From Candidatus Zhuqueibacterota bacterium (lineage in GTDB: Bacteria > Zhuqueibacterota > Zhuqueibacteria > Residuimicrobiales > Krinioviventaceae): DNA of 64,000 bases. This document shows, piece after piece, positions 36,160-45,933 of the stretch. The position numbers and the translations under genes were made by a program. The notes under the pieces were generated by a model. The model had not been told where the DNA came from, searched no databases, and saw nothing but the letters and a program-made list of their open reading frames with translations. Numbering within the stretch: position 1 is the first letter of the stretch; the number at the start of each line of letters is the position of its first letter. The stretch spans positions 1 to 64,000 of the forward strand of contig JAFGKD010000038.1 of the NCBI GenBank assembly GCA_016928775.1. The letters are read 5' to 3'.

Positions 36160-37557
36160 ATGAAAACACATCGACCGACACTGTTTATCCTGCTATTTGT
36201 TGTGAGCTTGCTGCTATTCTGCTCGACTACAAACCAGCAAAAGCCTAATTTTATCATCATTTTTTGTGATGATCTTGGCTACGGTGATCTCGGCTGTTTT
36301 GGCTCGACCCTGCATCGAACGCCCCACATTGACCGCATTGCGCAAAACGGCATGCGCTTGACCAGTTTTTATTCGACCAGCGGTGTCTGCACGCCGTCTC
36401 GTTCCAGCCTGATGACCGGTTGCTATCCGAGACGCGTCAGCATGCACCAGGATCATAACAACTATTGCGTGCTCTTTCCGGTGGGCAAAAAAGGGCTGCA
36501 TCCGGATGAAGTCACGATTGCCGAGATTCTCAAAGAAGCTGGCTACGCGACAGCCTGTATCGGCAAATGGCATCTCGGCGACCAATCCGGGTTTTTGCCG
36601 ACTCGCCAGGGATTTGACTATTATTACGGCATTCCGTACAGCAATGACATGGGGATAAATCAGGGCGCGAATCCACCCTTGCCGCTGCTTAGAAATGAAA
36701 CGGTGATTGAAGCACCGGTCGAGCAGAGCACAATCACCAAACGTTATACCGAAGAAGCAGTCGCCTTTATCAAAAAGCACAAAGAGTCGCCATTCTTCCT
36801 CTATCTGCCGCACACGATGCCGCACAATCCGGTGCACGCGAGTGATGCTTTCCGAGGTCGCTCGGCCAATGACGGCTATGGCGACGCGGTGGAAGAGATC
36901 GATTGGTCGACGGGTGAAATTATCGCGACGTTAAAAGAGCTGGGACTTGAAGAAAAGACGCTCATGCTCTTCACCTCGGATAACGGCGCGGCGCAGCGAT
37001 GGGGTGGGAGTAATGGCATTCTACGCGGCTGGAAGGGTAGTGTGTGGGAAGGTGGGCAACGCGTGCCCTGTGTTGTCCAGTGGCCTGGACATATTCCGGC
37101 GTCAGTGGAGCGCGCTACGATGACATGCACCATGGACCTGTTGCCGACTTTGGCGCGATTGGCTGGCGTTTCGTTGCCCAATCGGCGTATTGATGGCAAA
37201 GATATCACGCCTGTTTTGCTGGGCGAGAGCACCGAATCGCCGCATGATGTCTTTTATTTCTATCAAATGGGGCAGTTGCAGGCGGTGCGCTCGGGACCGT
37301 GGAAGCTGCATCTACCGCTCGCCGACAAACTGCGCAACTGGGGACCGAGCGAAGGCCCGCAAGCAGCACAGCTCTATCATCTCGAAAATGACTGCACCGA
37401 GTCGCACGACCTGGCTGCTGAACACCCGGCTATTGTCGAACAATTATTGGATTTGGCGCACTCCGCTCGCCAGGATTTAGGCGATCTGGACAAACCGGGT
37501 GCGCATCAACGTGCAGCCGAATGGGTGGAGCATCCGCAGCCGTTGCGACTCAAGTAG
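36160..37557 (+). CDS. Sulfatase (arylsulfatase-type, formylglycine-dependent), lipoprotein
   Basis: 465 residues. Lipoprotein-like signal with Cys21 (LLLFC). Metal-binding Asp pair in FCDDLGYGDLG (37-38). The modification motif is CTPSR (Cys77, in SGVCTPSRSSLMTG), so it is the Cys-type sulfatase that must be converted to formylglycine. Other family blocks: CIGKWHLG, DNGAAQRWGGSNG. It hydrolyses sulfate esters on sugars and would sit in the periplasm or on the outer membrane. It lies 41 bases after lexA and overlaps the convergent unknown gene by 8 bases. No functional maturase is seen here: the FGE-like domain at 504-2003 lacks its cysteines. Confidence 0.92.
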   Translation: MKTHRPTLFILLFVVSLLLFCSTTNQQKPNFIIIFCDDLGYGDLGCFGSTLHRTPHIDRIAQNGMRLTSFYSTSGVCTPSRSSLMTGCYPRRVSMHQDHNNYCVLFPVGKKGLHPDEVTIAEILKEAGYATACIGKWHLGDQSGFLPTRQGFDYYYGIPYSNDMGINQGANPPLPLLRNETVIEAPVEQSTITKRYTEEAVAFIKKHKESPFFLYLPHTMPHNPVHASDAFRGRSANDGYGDAVEEIDWSTGEIIATLKELGLEEKTLMLFTSDNGAAQRWGGSNGILRGWKGSVWEGGQRVPCVVQWPGHIPASVERATMTCTMDLLPTLARLAGVSLPNRRIDGKDITPVLLGESTESPHDVFYFYQMGQLQAVRSGPWKLHLPLADKLRNWGPSEGPQAAQLYHLENDCTESHDLAAEHPAIVEQLLDLAHSARQDLGDLDKPGAHQRAAEWVEHPQPLRLK

Positions 37558-37996
37558 CAACAGCGCTGCGCTGCCGTTGTGCCGGCACGCTCTGTTGTAG
37601 CGATATGAGCTTAAATTCGACCCGGCCGCGGTCATAGTCCATGTGATAAAAGCCGGTGATAGTCTCGCCGCGCACGTTGAGGCTCCACTCCACCGGCAAT
37701 CCGCGCGAATCCATTGTATAGCCGCTGAAATGGCGCGCCCTTTTTTGCGCAATGCGGTCGTGCAGGGTGATCCACTGGTCGTGAAAGTAGAACAAAAACG
37801 ACGCATCAAAGTGATCCGGATGTTCATGTATGACCAGGACCGACGAAACCTTGAACAGCTCCGGGTAAATTTCCGAAATCGTTCTACCGCTGTAAATCCA
37901 TACTTTTTTCGCAAACATGTGATTGTCCTCATAGTTGCCCAACAATTGATGCCTATAATCACTGTTTGTGTCCCACATTCGCACAATAGGCATATA
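37550..37996 (-). CDS. Hypothetical protein
   Basis: 148 residues from the ATG at 37996; a TTG five codons earlier is possible. Content is globular and aromatic (MFAKKVWIYSGRTISEIYPE, VLVIHEHPDHFDASFLFYF, FSGYTMDSRGLPVEWSLNVRG, ITGFYHMDYDRGRVEFKLI), suggesting a small mixed beta protein. No signal peptide and no family recognised. It converges with the sulfatase and overlaps its last 8 bases; its Ala/Gln-rich tail arises from that overlap. The opposite-strand frame here is judged a shadow because its composition is poorer. Confidence 0.5.
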   Translation of the reverse strand, partial: YMPIVRMWDTNSDYRHQLLGNYEDNHMFAKKVWIYSGRTISEIYPELFKVSSVLVIHEHPDHFDASFLFYFHDQWITLHDRIAQKRARHFSGYTMDSRGLPVEWSLNVRGETITGFYHMDYDRGRVEFKLISLQQSVPAQRQRSAVAT

Positions 37997-38197
37997 ATTT
38001 CTCAAAGTCAAATGAAATAATTTGCGGATCGTTTGGAGCGAGTCTTTTTATGGGGTGGGAGTTGCCAAGATTGTGCCAGGCGGGACAGGAGGGCGGTAAA
38101 GCTTAACAAGTTTTAGCCTCTAATCCCAAATCTTTCTTTAAGAAAAGCCGAAAAATCAGTGCTCATCCGTGTGCATTGTGGCTGACAATAATCCCTG

Positions 38198-38220
38198 AAA
38201 AAAACACGAAAAATATTCGT
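38198..38220 (-). terminator. Weak intrinsic terminator after the kinase gene
   Basis: On the minus strand ACGAA-5-TTCGT is followed by G and seven T residues (complement of 38198-38204). The stem is only 5 base pairs. It lies about 60 bases beyond the kinase stop. The flanking 38012-38281 holds no gene; it includes a GTGCTCATCCGTGTGCA half-element resembling dispersed repeats. Confidence 0.4.
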
Positions 38221-38281
38221 ATCCTGCGAACAAAAACATCTTTTGTGCAAGAGCAGGATGCCGAACGACCGGCGCATTTTC

Positions 38282-40927
38282 TCAGACATTTGGCGGTGGG
38301 TTCACCTGCTCCAAAAGTCGCTTTTTGCGCTCCTGCACTTGTACGAGCAGCGGGATACCGGGATCAGCATCTCGCCAATAGAGTAAAAAACGATCGCACC
38401 AGGACAGGGCGTTTTCAAGTTCGCCCATTTTTTCGTAAATCTCTGACAACAATGCAATTGCTTGACAATACACTATTACCGATGCTATGAGAAAATGCCT
38501 TGTCTGCAGAGCAGTTTGACAATAGACAATCGCTTTGTCATATTGATGTTGCTCATAGTAAAGTCGAGCCAGATAATAATTTGATTCGAGTTTCTCTCCC
38601 CAAAATGGCTTCGTTGCAGTCTTTATATCCTGCAGCAGCAGCTTTTCCGCTTCAAGCTTTTCCCCTTTTGCTAATGCGATTTGTGCCTGATAGCCTAAAT
38701 GAATTTTTTGTTTGACCACTTTATTGTGTAAGTTGAGGTAATACTGCGCTTCGTCAAAATTCTGGCGAGACAGTGCCCATTGGAATGCTACGTAATAGCC
38801 CCATGAGCGCAGGCGATCCTTTTCCACGAGTTTCGCAGAGGAATCCAAAATTGTCTTCACCTCTATTTGCGCCAATTGGCTTTGTCCCATCGCAAGATAG
38901 ATTTCGAATATACTTTTCGAATTGCCGAGAAAATTCCCTAGCGCGCCTCTTTCTGCAGCAAGCTTTTTTGCTTTTTGCAAATGTGCCAGGGCATCCACGT
39001 ATCGTCCGCTAAAGAGCATAAGCTTGGCATAGGCAACGTAAATAGTCTCTCGTTCCTGATTTTTCAAAGGCAATTTCAACGCACTTTTTATTGTATTCTC
39101 AGCCTCAGTAAGCCGGCCTTGCAGGGCATAAGCTTCGAGCAGAATTCGCGAAACATCTTTATTGCTCGGGTCCAGCTCAAGCGATTTTTCCAGATGCAGG
39201 ATAGCCTCTTCGGATTGAGCGAGAAGATGGCAATGTTTTCCCACCTGTTCGTGCGCGCCGGCGGCGCCGGCCAAATTGCCGCTGTCGAGTATGAGCTGCA
39301 GATATTTTCGCGAATAGGTGACGGCATTGTTCAGATCACCTTTGTTCTCAAACATATCGGCGATATTTCCGTGTGCCGCAATATGTGTGGAATCAATTTC
39401 AATCACTTTGCGCGTATACTGAATAGCTTTGTCAAAATCTTCCAATTCTTCGCACGCTAATGCAGCACCGAGATAGCCGTCAATGACCTCGGGATAATCG
39501 ACGACCAGCTCGTCAAATGATTGCAGCATTTTTGTATAATCGGCATCAAAGTAGGCTGTAAAGCCGCTGACCAGCAGCTTTTCCCAGCCCTTGAGTCGTG
39601 ACTGCTGTTGTGCCGCCGCCAGGAAGCATTTTTGAGCATCGCCCCCGCGAGCGCGCCAATGCAGCAAGACACCGAGCAGGCATTGCGCATAGGCAAAAGT
39701 ACTATCCGCTTCAACCGCCATTTGCAGACGTTGAATCGCCCCGGAACCGTCATAGCGCCACCACGCCTCGCGTCCTTGAAGAAAATAGTGAAAAGCCTGC
39801 AGCGAGGTTGTAGTAACGGGGGGCGAATCGATCGGAACCGTCGAAAATTCGGAGCGGCTAAAGTAGCGCAGCCATTGTCGGCTGCTGGTTATTCCTGCTG
39901 TTATCAAAAGGAGAAGCACCAGCGGCAGAATCACCGCCAGGACAATCCGTCGATGTTTACGAGGCACCTTTTGCTCATCCGGGGCGAGGTGACCGCGCTT
40001 ATGCACGCTCTTTTTTAGAGCATCGATGTCGCGCGCCAACTCATTGACGGATTGGTACCTTTGCGCCGGCGAATTCCTCAAACAGGACTTTACAATCGGC
40101 TGCCATTTGTGCGGTAATGTCGCCAGATTTGTTGCGATATGGTCGTAATCTGCGCCGGCAATTTTCTCCAGCACCTCAACCTGACTGTCGCCGCGAAACG
40201 GCTTTTTGCCGGTGAGCAGCTCGACCATCAGCACGCCGAGCGACCAGATATCGGATCGAAAATCAATTGTCTCTCGCTTCACCTGTTCTGGCGACATGTA
40301 GGCGGCAGTTCCCATGATATTTGAAAAGGTAGTGGTCACGAGGTCCGGTTTGAAAGCGGGTGTATCGTGCTCTTTGCCTTTTGCGCTAACATCCTTAAAA
40401 TCGACATTATACTCGGCCGTTTCCGAGGCCAGTCGTGCCAGGCCAAAGTCGGTGATCTTGACAAGCTGCGGTTCCCGACAGATCATGATATTGTCCGGCT
40501 TGATATCAAGATGCACGATGCCGGCGGCATGCGCGACGCCCAGGGCGCTGCAGACTTGCTCCATGATCCATATCACATCCCAGTCTTTGAATAATCCGTG
40601 CAGCTCCAACAACTGTCGCACGGTCAGTCCCTCGATATATTCCATAGCAATAAATCGGTGTGAGTTTACTTTATCGATTTCATAGATGGTACAGATATTG
40701 GGGTGATTGATGGTCGAAGCCGCGACCGCTTCGATTTGAAAACGTTTTAAAGCTTTTTGATCCTGAATGAGTGCGGGGGAGAGGAGTTTTATGGCGACGT
40801 GACGTTGTAAGCGGACATCAACGGCTTTGTAGACGCAGCCCATACCGCCTTCGCCAATTTTGGCCAGGATGCTAAAATGGGAAAGTTGCGAATGAACAAG
40901 CGGATCGTTGTGTGATTTTGTCTCCAT
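38282..40927 (-). CDS. Membrane Ser/Thr protein kinase with TPR sensor domain
   Basis: 881 residues. Hanks-type kinase domain at about 17-300: glycine loop IGEGGMGCVY, VAIK with Lys47, catalytic loop VHLDIKPDN (Asp141; the usual HRD is HLD), DFG at 160-162, and APE-like MSPEQ. A single membrane helix lies at about 328-346, and about 500 residues of tetratricopeptide repeats follow outside the membrane (LLGVLLHWRARGGDAQKCF, KAIQYTRKVIEIDSTHIAAHG, AILHLEKSLELDPSNKD). Such receptor kinases couple an external TPR or ligand-binding module to cytoplasmic phosphorylation. No Shine-Dalgarno is obvious at the ATG. Targets unknown; it lies downstream of the beta-helix gene across a strong terminator, so it is transcribed independently. 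Confidence 0.9.
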   Translation of the reverse strand: METKSHNDPLVHSQLSHFSILAKIGEGGMGCVYKAVDVRLQRHVAIKLLSPALIQDQKALKRFQIEAVAASTINHPNICTIYEIDKVNSHRFIAMEYIEGLTVRQLLELHGLFKDWDVIWIMEQVCSALGVAHAAGIVHLDIKPDNIMICREPQLVKITDFGLARLASETAEYNVDFKDVSAKGKEHDTPAFKPDLVTTTFSNIMGTAAYMSPEQVKRETIDFRSDIWSLGVLMVELLTGKKPFRGDSQVEVLEKIAGADYDHIATNLATLPHKWQPIVKSCLRNSPAQRYQSVNELARDIDALKKSVHKRGHLAPDEQKVPRKHRRIVLAVILPLVLLLLITAGITSSRQWLRYFSRSEFSTVPIDSPPVTTTSLQAFHYFLQGREAWWRYDGSGAIQRLQMAVEADSTFAYAQCLLGVLLHWRARGGDAQKCFLAAAQQQSRLKGWEKLLVSGFTAYFDADYTKMLQSFDELVVDYPEVIDGYLGAALACEELEDFDKAIQYTRKVIEIDSTHIAAHGNIADMFENKGDLNNAVTYSRKYLQLILDSGNLAGAAGAHEQVGKHCHLLAQSEEAILHLEKSLELDPSNKDVSRILLEAYALQGRLTEAENTIKSALKLPLKNQERETIYVAYAKLMLFSGRYVDALAHLQKAKKLAAERGALGNFLGNSKSIFEIYLAMGQSQLAQIEVKTILDSSAKLVEKDRLRSWGYYVAFQWALSRQNFDEAQYYLNLHNKVVKQKIHLGYQAQIALAKGEKLEAEKLLLQDIKTATKPFWGEKLESNYYLARLYYEQHQYDKAIVYCQTALQTRHFLIASVIVYCQAIALLSEIYEKMGELENALSWCDRFLLYWRDADPGIPLLVQVQERKKRLLEQVNPPPNV

Positions 40928-40999
40928 ACGTTACATTTTTAACTTTCACCCCTCTATGCATTTGTAAATATTGTATGAAAAATATTCCTAAATGCAAAC

Positions 41000-41031
41000 A
41001 AAAAACGCGATATTTATTGATAAATATCGCG
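41000..41031 (-). terminator. Strong intrinsic terminator of the beta-helix gene
   Basis: A perfect 12-base stem, CGCGATATTTAT (41006-41017) and ATAAATATCGCG (41020-41031), with a 2-base centre, is followed on the minus strand by TTTTTT (complement of 41000-41005). It is 33 bases past the stop codon of the 1578-residue gene. Confidence 0.85.
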
Positions 41032-41063
41032 CATCGTTTGGGAAAGTCCGTTGCAGGTTTTTG

Positions 41064-44000
41064 CTATTTGACTAATAAAAAAGATTTAACATCCGAAAAA
41101 TCGTTTGCCTTCAATCTATAATAATAGACGCCACTGGGAAACGCTGAAGCATCCCAGGTATATTTATAATGACCAGGATGCTTTTGTTCAGCCACCAGTA
41201 CCTTGACTTTTTGCCCCAGAATATTATAAACCTCCAGCTCGACAAAGGCAGGAGAGGGGATGGTGTATTCGATTGTTGTTGTTGGATTAAAGGGATTCGG
41301 ATAGTTTTGTCGCAGATCAAAGACTGTGGGCAAATCATTATTAATCGAGCGGATTAAAACCGGGTGTGCTCTCTCATTCTCATAAGCGCCGATATCCGGA
41401 TGAGTGAGCATGGGATATGGTCTTGTTCGCCCATCAAGATCAAAAGGCGGACAATAATTCCTGTTCCTGTCAATATATATTGAATCTATCCCCGCACCAA
41501 TACATGGAGAATCCATTGCCAGATGATAGTCGGCATCTATTGTGTCTTGAAACGATGGATTCAAATCGATGTTTCCGTCCAGCCATTGCAAGCTGGTTTG
41601 TGGCACTTGCATCCCCTCGCTTCCGTGTTTAATCAAATTATGCGACAGGCAAAGTTTCTGATTTTGAGACTTGGTGCTGAATGAAATTTGGTTATTTCCT
41701 TGATTCCAGAGAATACTGTTAACGAATGTGGCTGTTGAATTATAAAATCGAAAAACCGCATGTGCTGCACCACTTTTTTGCCCGCTTGCCGTGACATTGA
41801 TGAAACGAGCATCTGATTCTGCAAAATGAAAGACGTCATTAAACCTCGTATAATTTTGAGCAAAAAGCACGCTCGCAAAAGTCGGTTGAGAATTATCGCA
41901 AAGTATACAATAGCCGGGATCTCTGGCTTCATTTGCAGAAATGATGGTATTTATGAACAGCGGCGATGAATTAAAAATAGTCAACGCCGCTCCAGTTACC
42001 GACAAGTCATCCTCGTAATTCTTGTAAATTTTGACATTTTCAAAAACAGGACTGGATTTATAACAATCAACACAACGAAAGGATGCACCGGTTAAACCAA
42101 GCTGTTGAAATGCGGATTTTTGACGATAAGCAAGATGCAGTAAATAAGGTGTGCCCTCTCCATCCAGAATTACAGAATCTCGGTGTGTCCCTCTCAAAGT
42201 TGCGAATGATGGCAAATGAATTGGAAATTTCTCACCCGTTAAAGAAGAACTATAAACGCCTGGCATGGCGTGAATGATGGATTTATTGAGACTGTCCGCA
42301 TAAATCTTCATTCCGGCGTATGCTATTGTTTTAAGCGGCGATGTTGGCAAAAGACCGTTATTATTGTCATCTCCATCAGAACTCACATAAAGGTCAGTTT
42401 CCTCTTGTTTTACTTTTTCATTCAGAACATCAAATGTAAAAAGCTGACGCGGCCATACATGGTAATCTGTTGGTCGTTTGACAGTAAAAGTGTCGAGAAC
42501 AACATGGAAACTAGTGGAATCGCTAATGCTTATATCGCTGCCCTTACTGCCATAGTTTTTGTAAATGCTATTTCGGTCAATCGGATCAAGATAAATATCT
42601 GATTCGGCAAGCTCAATTCCTCCTGTGCCCTGCGACGCAAAATTTTCAGCAATAGTCGTCTTTGATAAAGAAAAAAAAGATTCTGTTCCATACACGCCAC
42701 CACCGGTCGATTTTGCACGATTTTGGAAAATTTTGACATTACAAAAGCTTAAATGCGAACGAAAGGCATAAATACCTCCTGCTACATATTTCGCTGTATT
42801 ATGTTGAATGAGCACATTGTCCAAATTTCCGACACATCCAATACAATATAATCCCCCAGCACCCCATGTGGATGCACGATTGCTGTCAACCAACACATTT
42901 TGCAGGATAAAATTGGAATTTAGACAACGGAGCCCGGCACAGCCAACGCCAAGTGACTCGGTAACTTCGTTTTGGCAAATTCGGACGTTTACACATTCAA
43001 ATTGCGAGTCGTATGCACCAAGACCTGCCTGCCAAGCTCTCAATCCATTGGTAATTGTCAGATTCTGCAAAGAGATACCAAAATCATTTTGTAATAGAAC
43101 CACTGTTGTTTTATTCTGCGCATCGAGTATAACGCCATCCCGTGATTCGCCTGCAATGATGATGTGATCTGCAGGTTGAATGGGAAATGTCTCTATCAAT
43201 CCGTCGCTCTGGTACGTGCCATTGGCTAAATGGATTGTTGGCGGATTCAAGCTGTCAGGCAATATCTTGACAAGAGCCATATTTATCGTGCGCAACGGCT
43301 GATCGGCAGTTTGACCACTGTTGCTGTCATTTCCATCTGGAGCGACGAACAACTCTGTATCCACTTGCTCGAGCTTGCCATGGTTTATCGCTAAATTGAA
43401 CGATTTGAGCGGATAGGCATGAATTTCGGTGGGATTTTTTACCGTGAATGTATCGAGCGGAATGGAAATAATTTCAGAATGTTCAAGATATAGGTCTTTG
43501 CCTAAGTTGGCATGGTTGGAATGAATGACACAGCTACTCTCCTCTGCAAAAGTAATCCTGGAATTGACAATGAAAAGGCCACCCCCCTCATTATATTCAC
43601 CATCATAGCCAACGGCGATATTTCCGACAATAGAGATGTTTTCAAATGTGGGATGCGCACCGTTCAAAGAGAGGCCGGCGCCTCGAGGGCCTTTATTATA
43701 TTTGATACAAACGTCCTTCAAGTGAGGACTGCCATGGTGAATGTAAATGCCCCCAGTGGTATTATTTTGGATCAGCACATTTTCAATGTAAACATTCGAG
43801 TTGAAGAGAAACGCACCCATTCCAAGGTTGTTTTCAATAAAAAGATTGGAAATATTGATATCTGAATTTTCACATCTCAAAGCTATCTCAGCACTTTTCT
43901 TTAGAGTCATGTTTTGAATGGTGATGTCCGCGTTATTTTCGATTCTCAATAATCCTGACATCTCTTCAGCATCCAAAATCACACCCTCCTTTGATTGACC

Positions 44001-45800
44001 AAGCAATGATACATAGCGACTCATATTGATTGGAAATTGTTCCCCCGACCGGGATGGGCTGTAAAGACCGTTTGCCAGATGTATGGCGCGAGGATGCAGG
44101 CTGTCCGCCACGATTTTCTCCATTGCTCTGCTAATGGTTTGTAATGGCTCTTCAGGAGAAAGGCCACTGTTCTCGTTGTTTCCGGATGGATTCACGAACA
44201 GATCGCTTTCGACCTGCTCTGATTTGGCCGCCCGAATATCGAACGAGAAATTGCTGAGCTTGAACGCATGAATATCGCCAGGATTTTTTACGGTGAATGT
44301 ATCAACAATAACATTGACCATGTCGCCATATGCTTTGTACAGCTCTCTGCCGTTAAAACCGGCGACGTTGAAATAAATATTACATCGGTTCTCCGCATCA
44401 AACAAGACATTCGAATCCTCAGATAGTGCTATTCCGCCGCCGTGCTCTTCAGCAATATTGCAGACAATCGTCACATTCTTTAATGCTGGTTCAGAATAAT
44501 ATCCGCAATAAATCCCTCCGCCATGCTGCGCTTTGTTGTGCGTCAGTCTCACGTTTTCAAGTATTGGTTTGGATTCCTCGCAATACAATCCACCGCCGTT
44601 TTTCTCCGCGTGATTATGGGTGATAAAAAGATGTCTGAGCGCCGGATGTGCTTTGTAGCACGTGATGCCGCCATGCTCACCAGCTCCGTTGGTGATGACA
44701 AGATGCTCAATGCCCGTTTTGCTAACGTTGTAAAACGCGACAAGTTCGTTTTTCCCTTCACCATCGAGAATTGTTGATCTATTCGAGTCGCCGACAAGCG
44801 AGACAAAATCCGGAAGATGAATCGGAAATTTTTCGCCTGTTCCTGACGGGCTAAACGTTCCTGCTCCCAGAATGATCTTTTTAGGCGAGTTTTCGTCGGC
44901 AACAATTTTATTCAACGCCAGCGCAATCGATTGAAGGGGATCTTGCGATGATGTCCCGCTATTTGTATTATCACCGAGTGGTGAAACATAGAGATCGGAA
45001 TCGATTTGGCTTATTTTACCGTGCAACAGAAACAGTGAGACAAGTCCCAGCGAATCAACGTGCTGGGGTGTTGGATGGGTCACTGTAAACGTGTCAACGT
45101 TTACAGTAATCGGATCACCGATATGAAAAATATCATTGCCTGCATAGCCGGCATAATTGCACATGATATTGCACGTGTTGTTCGGATCAAATCGTGGTAT
45201 TCCCACAAGTGAAGAGAAACCACCACCACACTGCAGCGCATGGTTGTTTTTTATCGTTACCTTTGTGAGTCTGGGAGATGACCAACGCACATATAAACCA
45301 GCACCCACTTGAGCTTTATTATTCTGCAAAAGAATATCATAAAGTACCGGCCTTGAATCCGAGCAATAAATGCCGCCACCGCCATAGGTTGCTGTATTAT
45401 TCTTGATGACAAGATGTGCCAACCGCGGATGCGCTTCTTCACAAGAAATCGCTCCTCCCAGAGAAGAGCTCCCATTTGTCAAGGTAAATCCTGCCAAAAC
45501 TGTCGTGCTGTCAAAGATGTTCTTGAAATAGACAAGCATCCGAGAATCATCACCATCGATGATAGTTTGTGATATATACGACGTGTCACCCGTTGTCATA
45601 AACAGACTGGCGATAGTGATCACCTTATTCTCAATTCGCAGCGTTTCCTTGTAGGTTCCCGGGTGAACGAGGACAGTGTCGCCGCGAAGGGCTGAATCGA
45701 TTCCTTGTTGAATGAGGGGATAGTTTTGGGGGATGTTGATGATTTTGGGATAGACATTGAGGCAAATGATTAAGGTAAAAAACACGCAAAATTTTTTCAT
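41064..45800 (-). CDS. Secreted four-module parallel beta-helix protein with type IX sorting domain
   Basis: 1578 residues; signal peptide about 1-19. Right-handed beta-helix repeats fill the protein (phrases like ENVRLTHNKAQHGGGIYC). It is built from tandem modules: a shorter N-terminal helix, then four units beginning near residues 269, 533, 815 and 1135, each opening with a DUF1565-type start (for example DLFVNPSGNNENSGLSPEEP), then FPI, a helix, and a VDTFTVKNP-like linker. The C-terminal 89 residues are a type A sorting domain (FDLRQNYPNPFNPTTT ... SGVYYYRLKANDFSDVKSFLL). Beta-helices of this kind are polysaccharide lyases, epimerases or adhesins; no catalytic residues were identified, so adhesin or matrix protein is as likely. 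Predicted to be exported by type IX secretion and held at the surface. Confidence 0.85.
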   Translation of the reverse strand: MKKFCVFFTLIICLNVYPKIINIPQNYPLIQQGIDSALRGDTVLVHPGTYKETLRIENKVITIASLFMTTGDTSYISQTIIDGDDSRMLVYFKNIFDSTTVLAGFTLTNGSSSLGGAISCEEAHPRLAHLVIKNNTATYGGGGIYCSDSRPVLYDILLQNNKAQVGAGLYVRWSSPRLTKVTIKNNHALQCGGGFSSLVGIPRFDPNNTCNIMCNYAGYAGNDIFHIGDPITVNVDTFTVTHPTPQHVDSLGLVSLFLLHGKISQIDSDLYVSPLGDNTNSGTSSQDPLQSIALALNKIVADENSPKKIILGAGTFSPSGTGEKFPIHLPDFVSLVGDSNRSTILDGEGKNELVAFYNVSKTGIEHLVITNGAGEHGGITCYKAHPALRHLFITHNHAEKNGGGLYCEESKPILENVRLTHNKAQHGGGIYCGYYSEPALKNVTIVCNIAEEHGGGIALSEDSNVLFDAENRCNIYFNVAGFNGRELYKAYGDMVNVIVDTFTVKNPGDIHAFKLSNFSFDIRAAKSEQVESDLFVNPSGNNENSGLSPEEPLQTISRAMEKIVADSLHPRAIHLANGLYSPSRSGEQFPINMSRYVSLLGQSKEGVILDAEEMSGLLRIENNADITIQNMTLKKSAEIALRCENSDINISNLFIENNLGMGAFLFNSNVYIENVLIQNNTTGGIYIHHGSPHLKDVCIKYNKGPRGAGLSLNGAHPTFENISIVGNIAVGYDGEYNEGGGLFIVNSRITFAEESSCVIHSNHANLGKDLYLEHSEIISIPLDTFTVKNPTEIHAYPLKSFNLAINHGKLEQVDTELFVAPDGNDSNSGQTADQPLRTINMALVKILPDSLNPPTIHLANGTYQSDGLIETFPIQPADHIIIAGESRDGVILDAQNKTTVVLLQNDFGISLQNLTITNGLRAWQAGLGAYDSQFECVNVRICQNEVTESLGVGCAGLRCLNSNFILQNVLVDSNRASTWGAGGLYCIGCVGNLDNVLIQHNTAKYVAGGIYAFRSHLSFCNVKIFQNRAKSTGGGVYGTESFFSLSKTTIAENFASQGTGGIELAESDIYLDPIDRNSIYKNYGSKGSDISISDSTSFHVVLDTFTVKRPTDYHVWPRQLFTFDVLNEKVKQEETDLYVSSDGDDNNNGLLPTSPLKTIAYAGMKIYADSLNKSIIHAMPGVYSSSLTGEKFPIHLPSFATLRGTHRDSVILDGEGTPYLLHLAYRQKSAFQQLGLTGASFRCVDCYKSSPVFENVKIYKNYEDDLSVTGAALTIFNSSPLFINTIISANEARDPGYCILCDNSQPTFASVLFAQNYTRFNDVFHFAESDARFINVTASGQKSGAAHAVFRFYNSTATFVNSILWNQGNNQISFSTKSQNQKLCLSHNLIKHGSEGMQVPQTSLQWLDGNIDLNPSFQDTIDADYHLAMDSPCIGAGIDSIYIDRNRNYCPPFDLDGRTRPYPMLTHPDIGAYENERAHPVLIRSINNDLPTVFDLRQNYPNPFNPTTTIEYTIPSPAFVELEVYNILGQKVKVLVAEQKHPGHYKYTWDASAFPSGVYYYRLKANDFSDVKSFLLVK

Positions 45801-45837
45801 AATGCCCTCATGCGATTTTTGTATGTTTTTAATTAGG

Positions 45838-45865
45838 ATGATATTTGGTCTGATTCTTGACGCAA
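45838..45865 (-). promoter_or_regulatory. Putative promoter of the beta-helix gene
   Basis: On the minus strand TTGCGT (45860-45865) and TATCAT (45838-45843) are 16 bases apart, about 40 bases before the start at 45800. A TATAAT also occurs at 45908-45913 without a matching -35. Boxes are imperfect. Confidence 0.3.
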
Positions 45866-45933
45866 ACGATAAATTGGATAGATTTTATTAGGGATACTCG
45901 AAAAAGAATTATACCTCCCGAGCCAAATTTATT

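Noticed and set aside
36214..36837. 207-codon minus-strand frame
   Set aside because: Antisense to the sulfatase, including its CTPSR site region.
37643..38020. 125-codon plus-strand frame competing with the gene at 37550-37996
   Set aside because: Less protein-like composition; the minus-strand product looks globular. The choice is not certain.
41064..45800. CRISPR-like or other DNA repeat array
   Set aside because: The repetition is at the protein level in an intact coding frame with long, diverged units.
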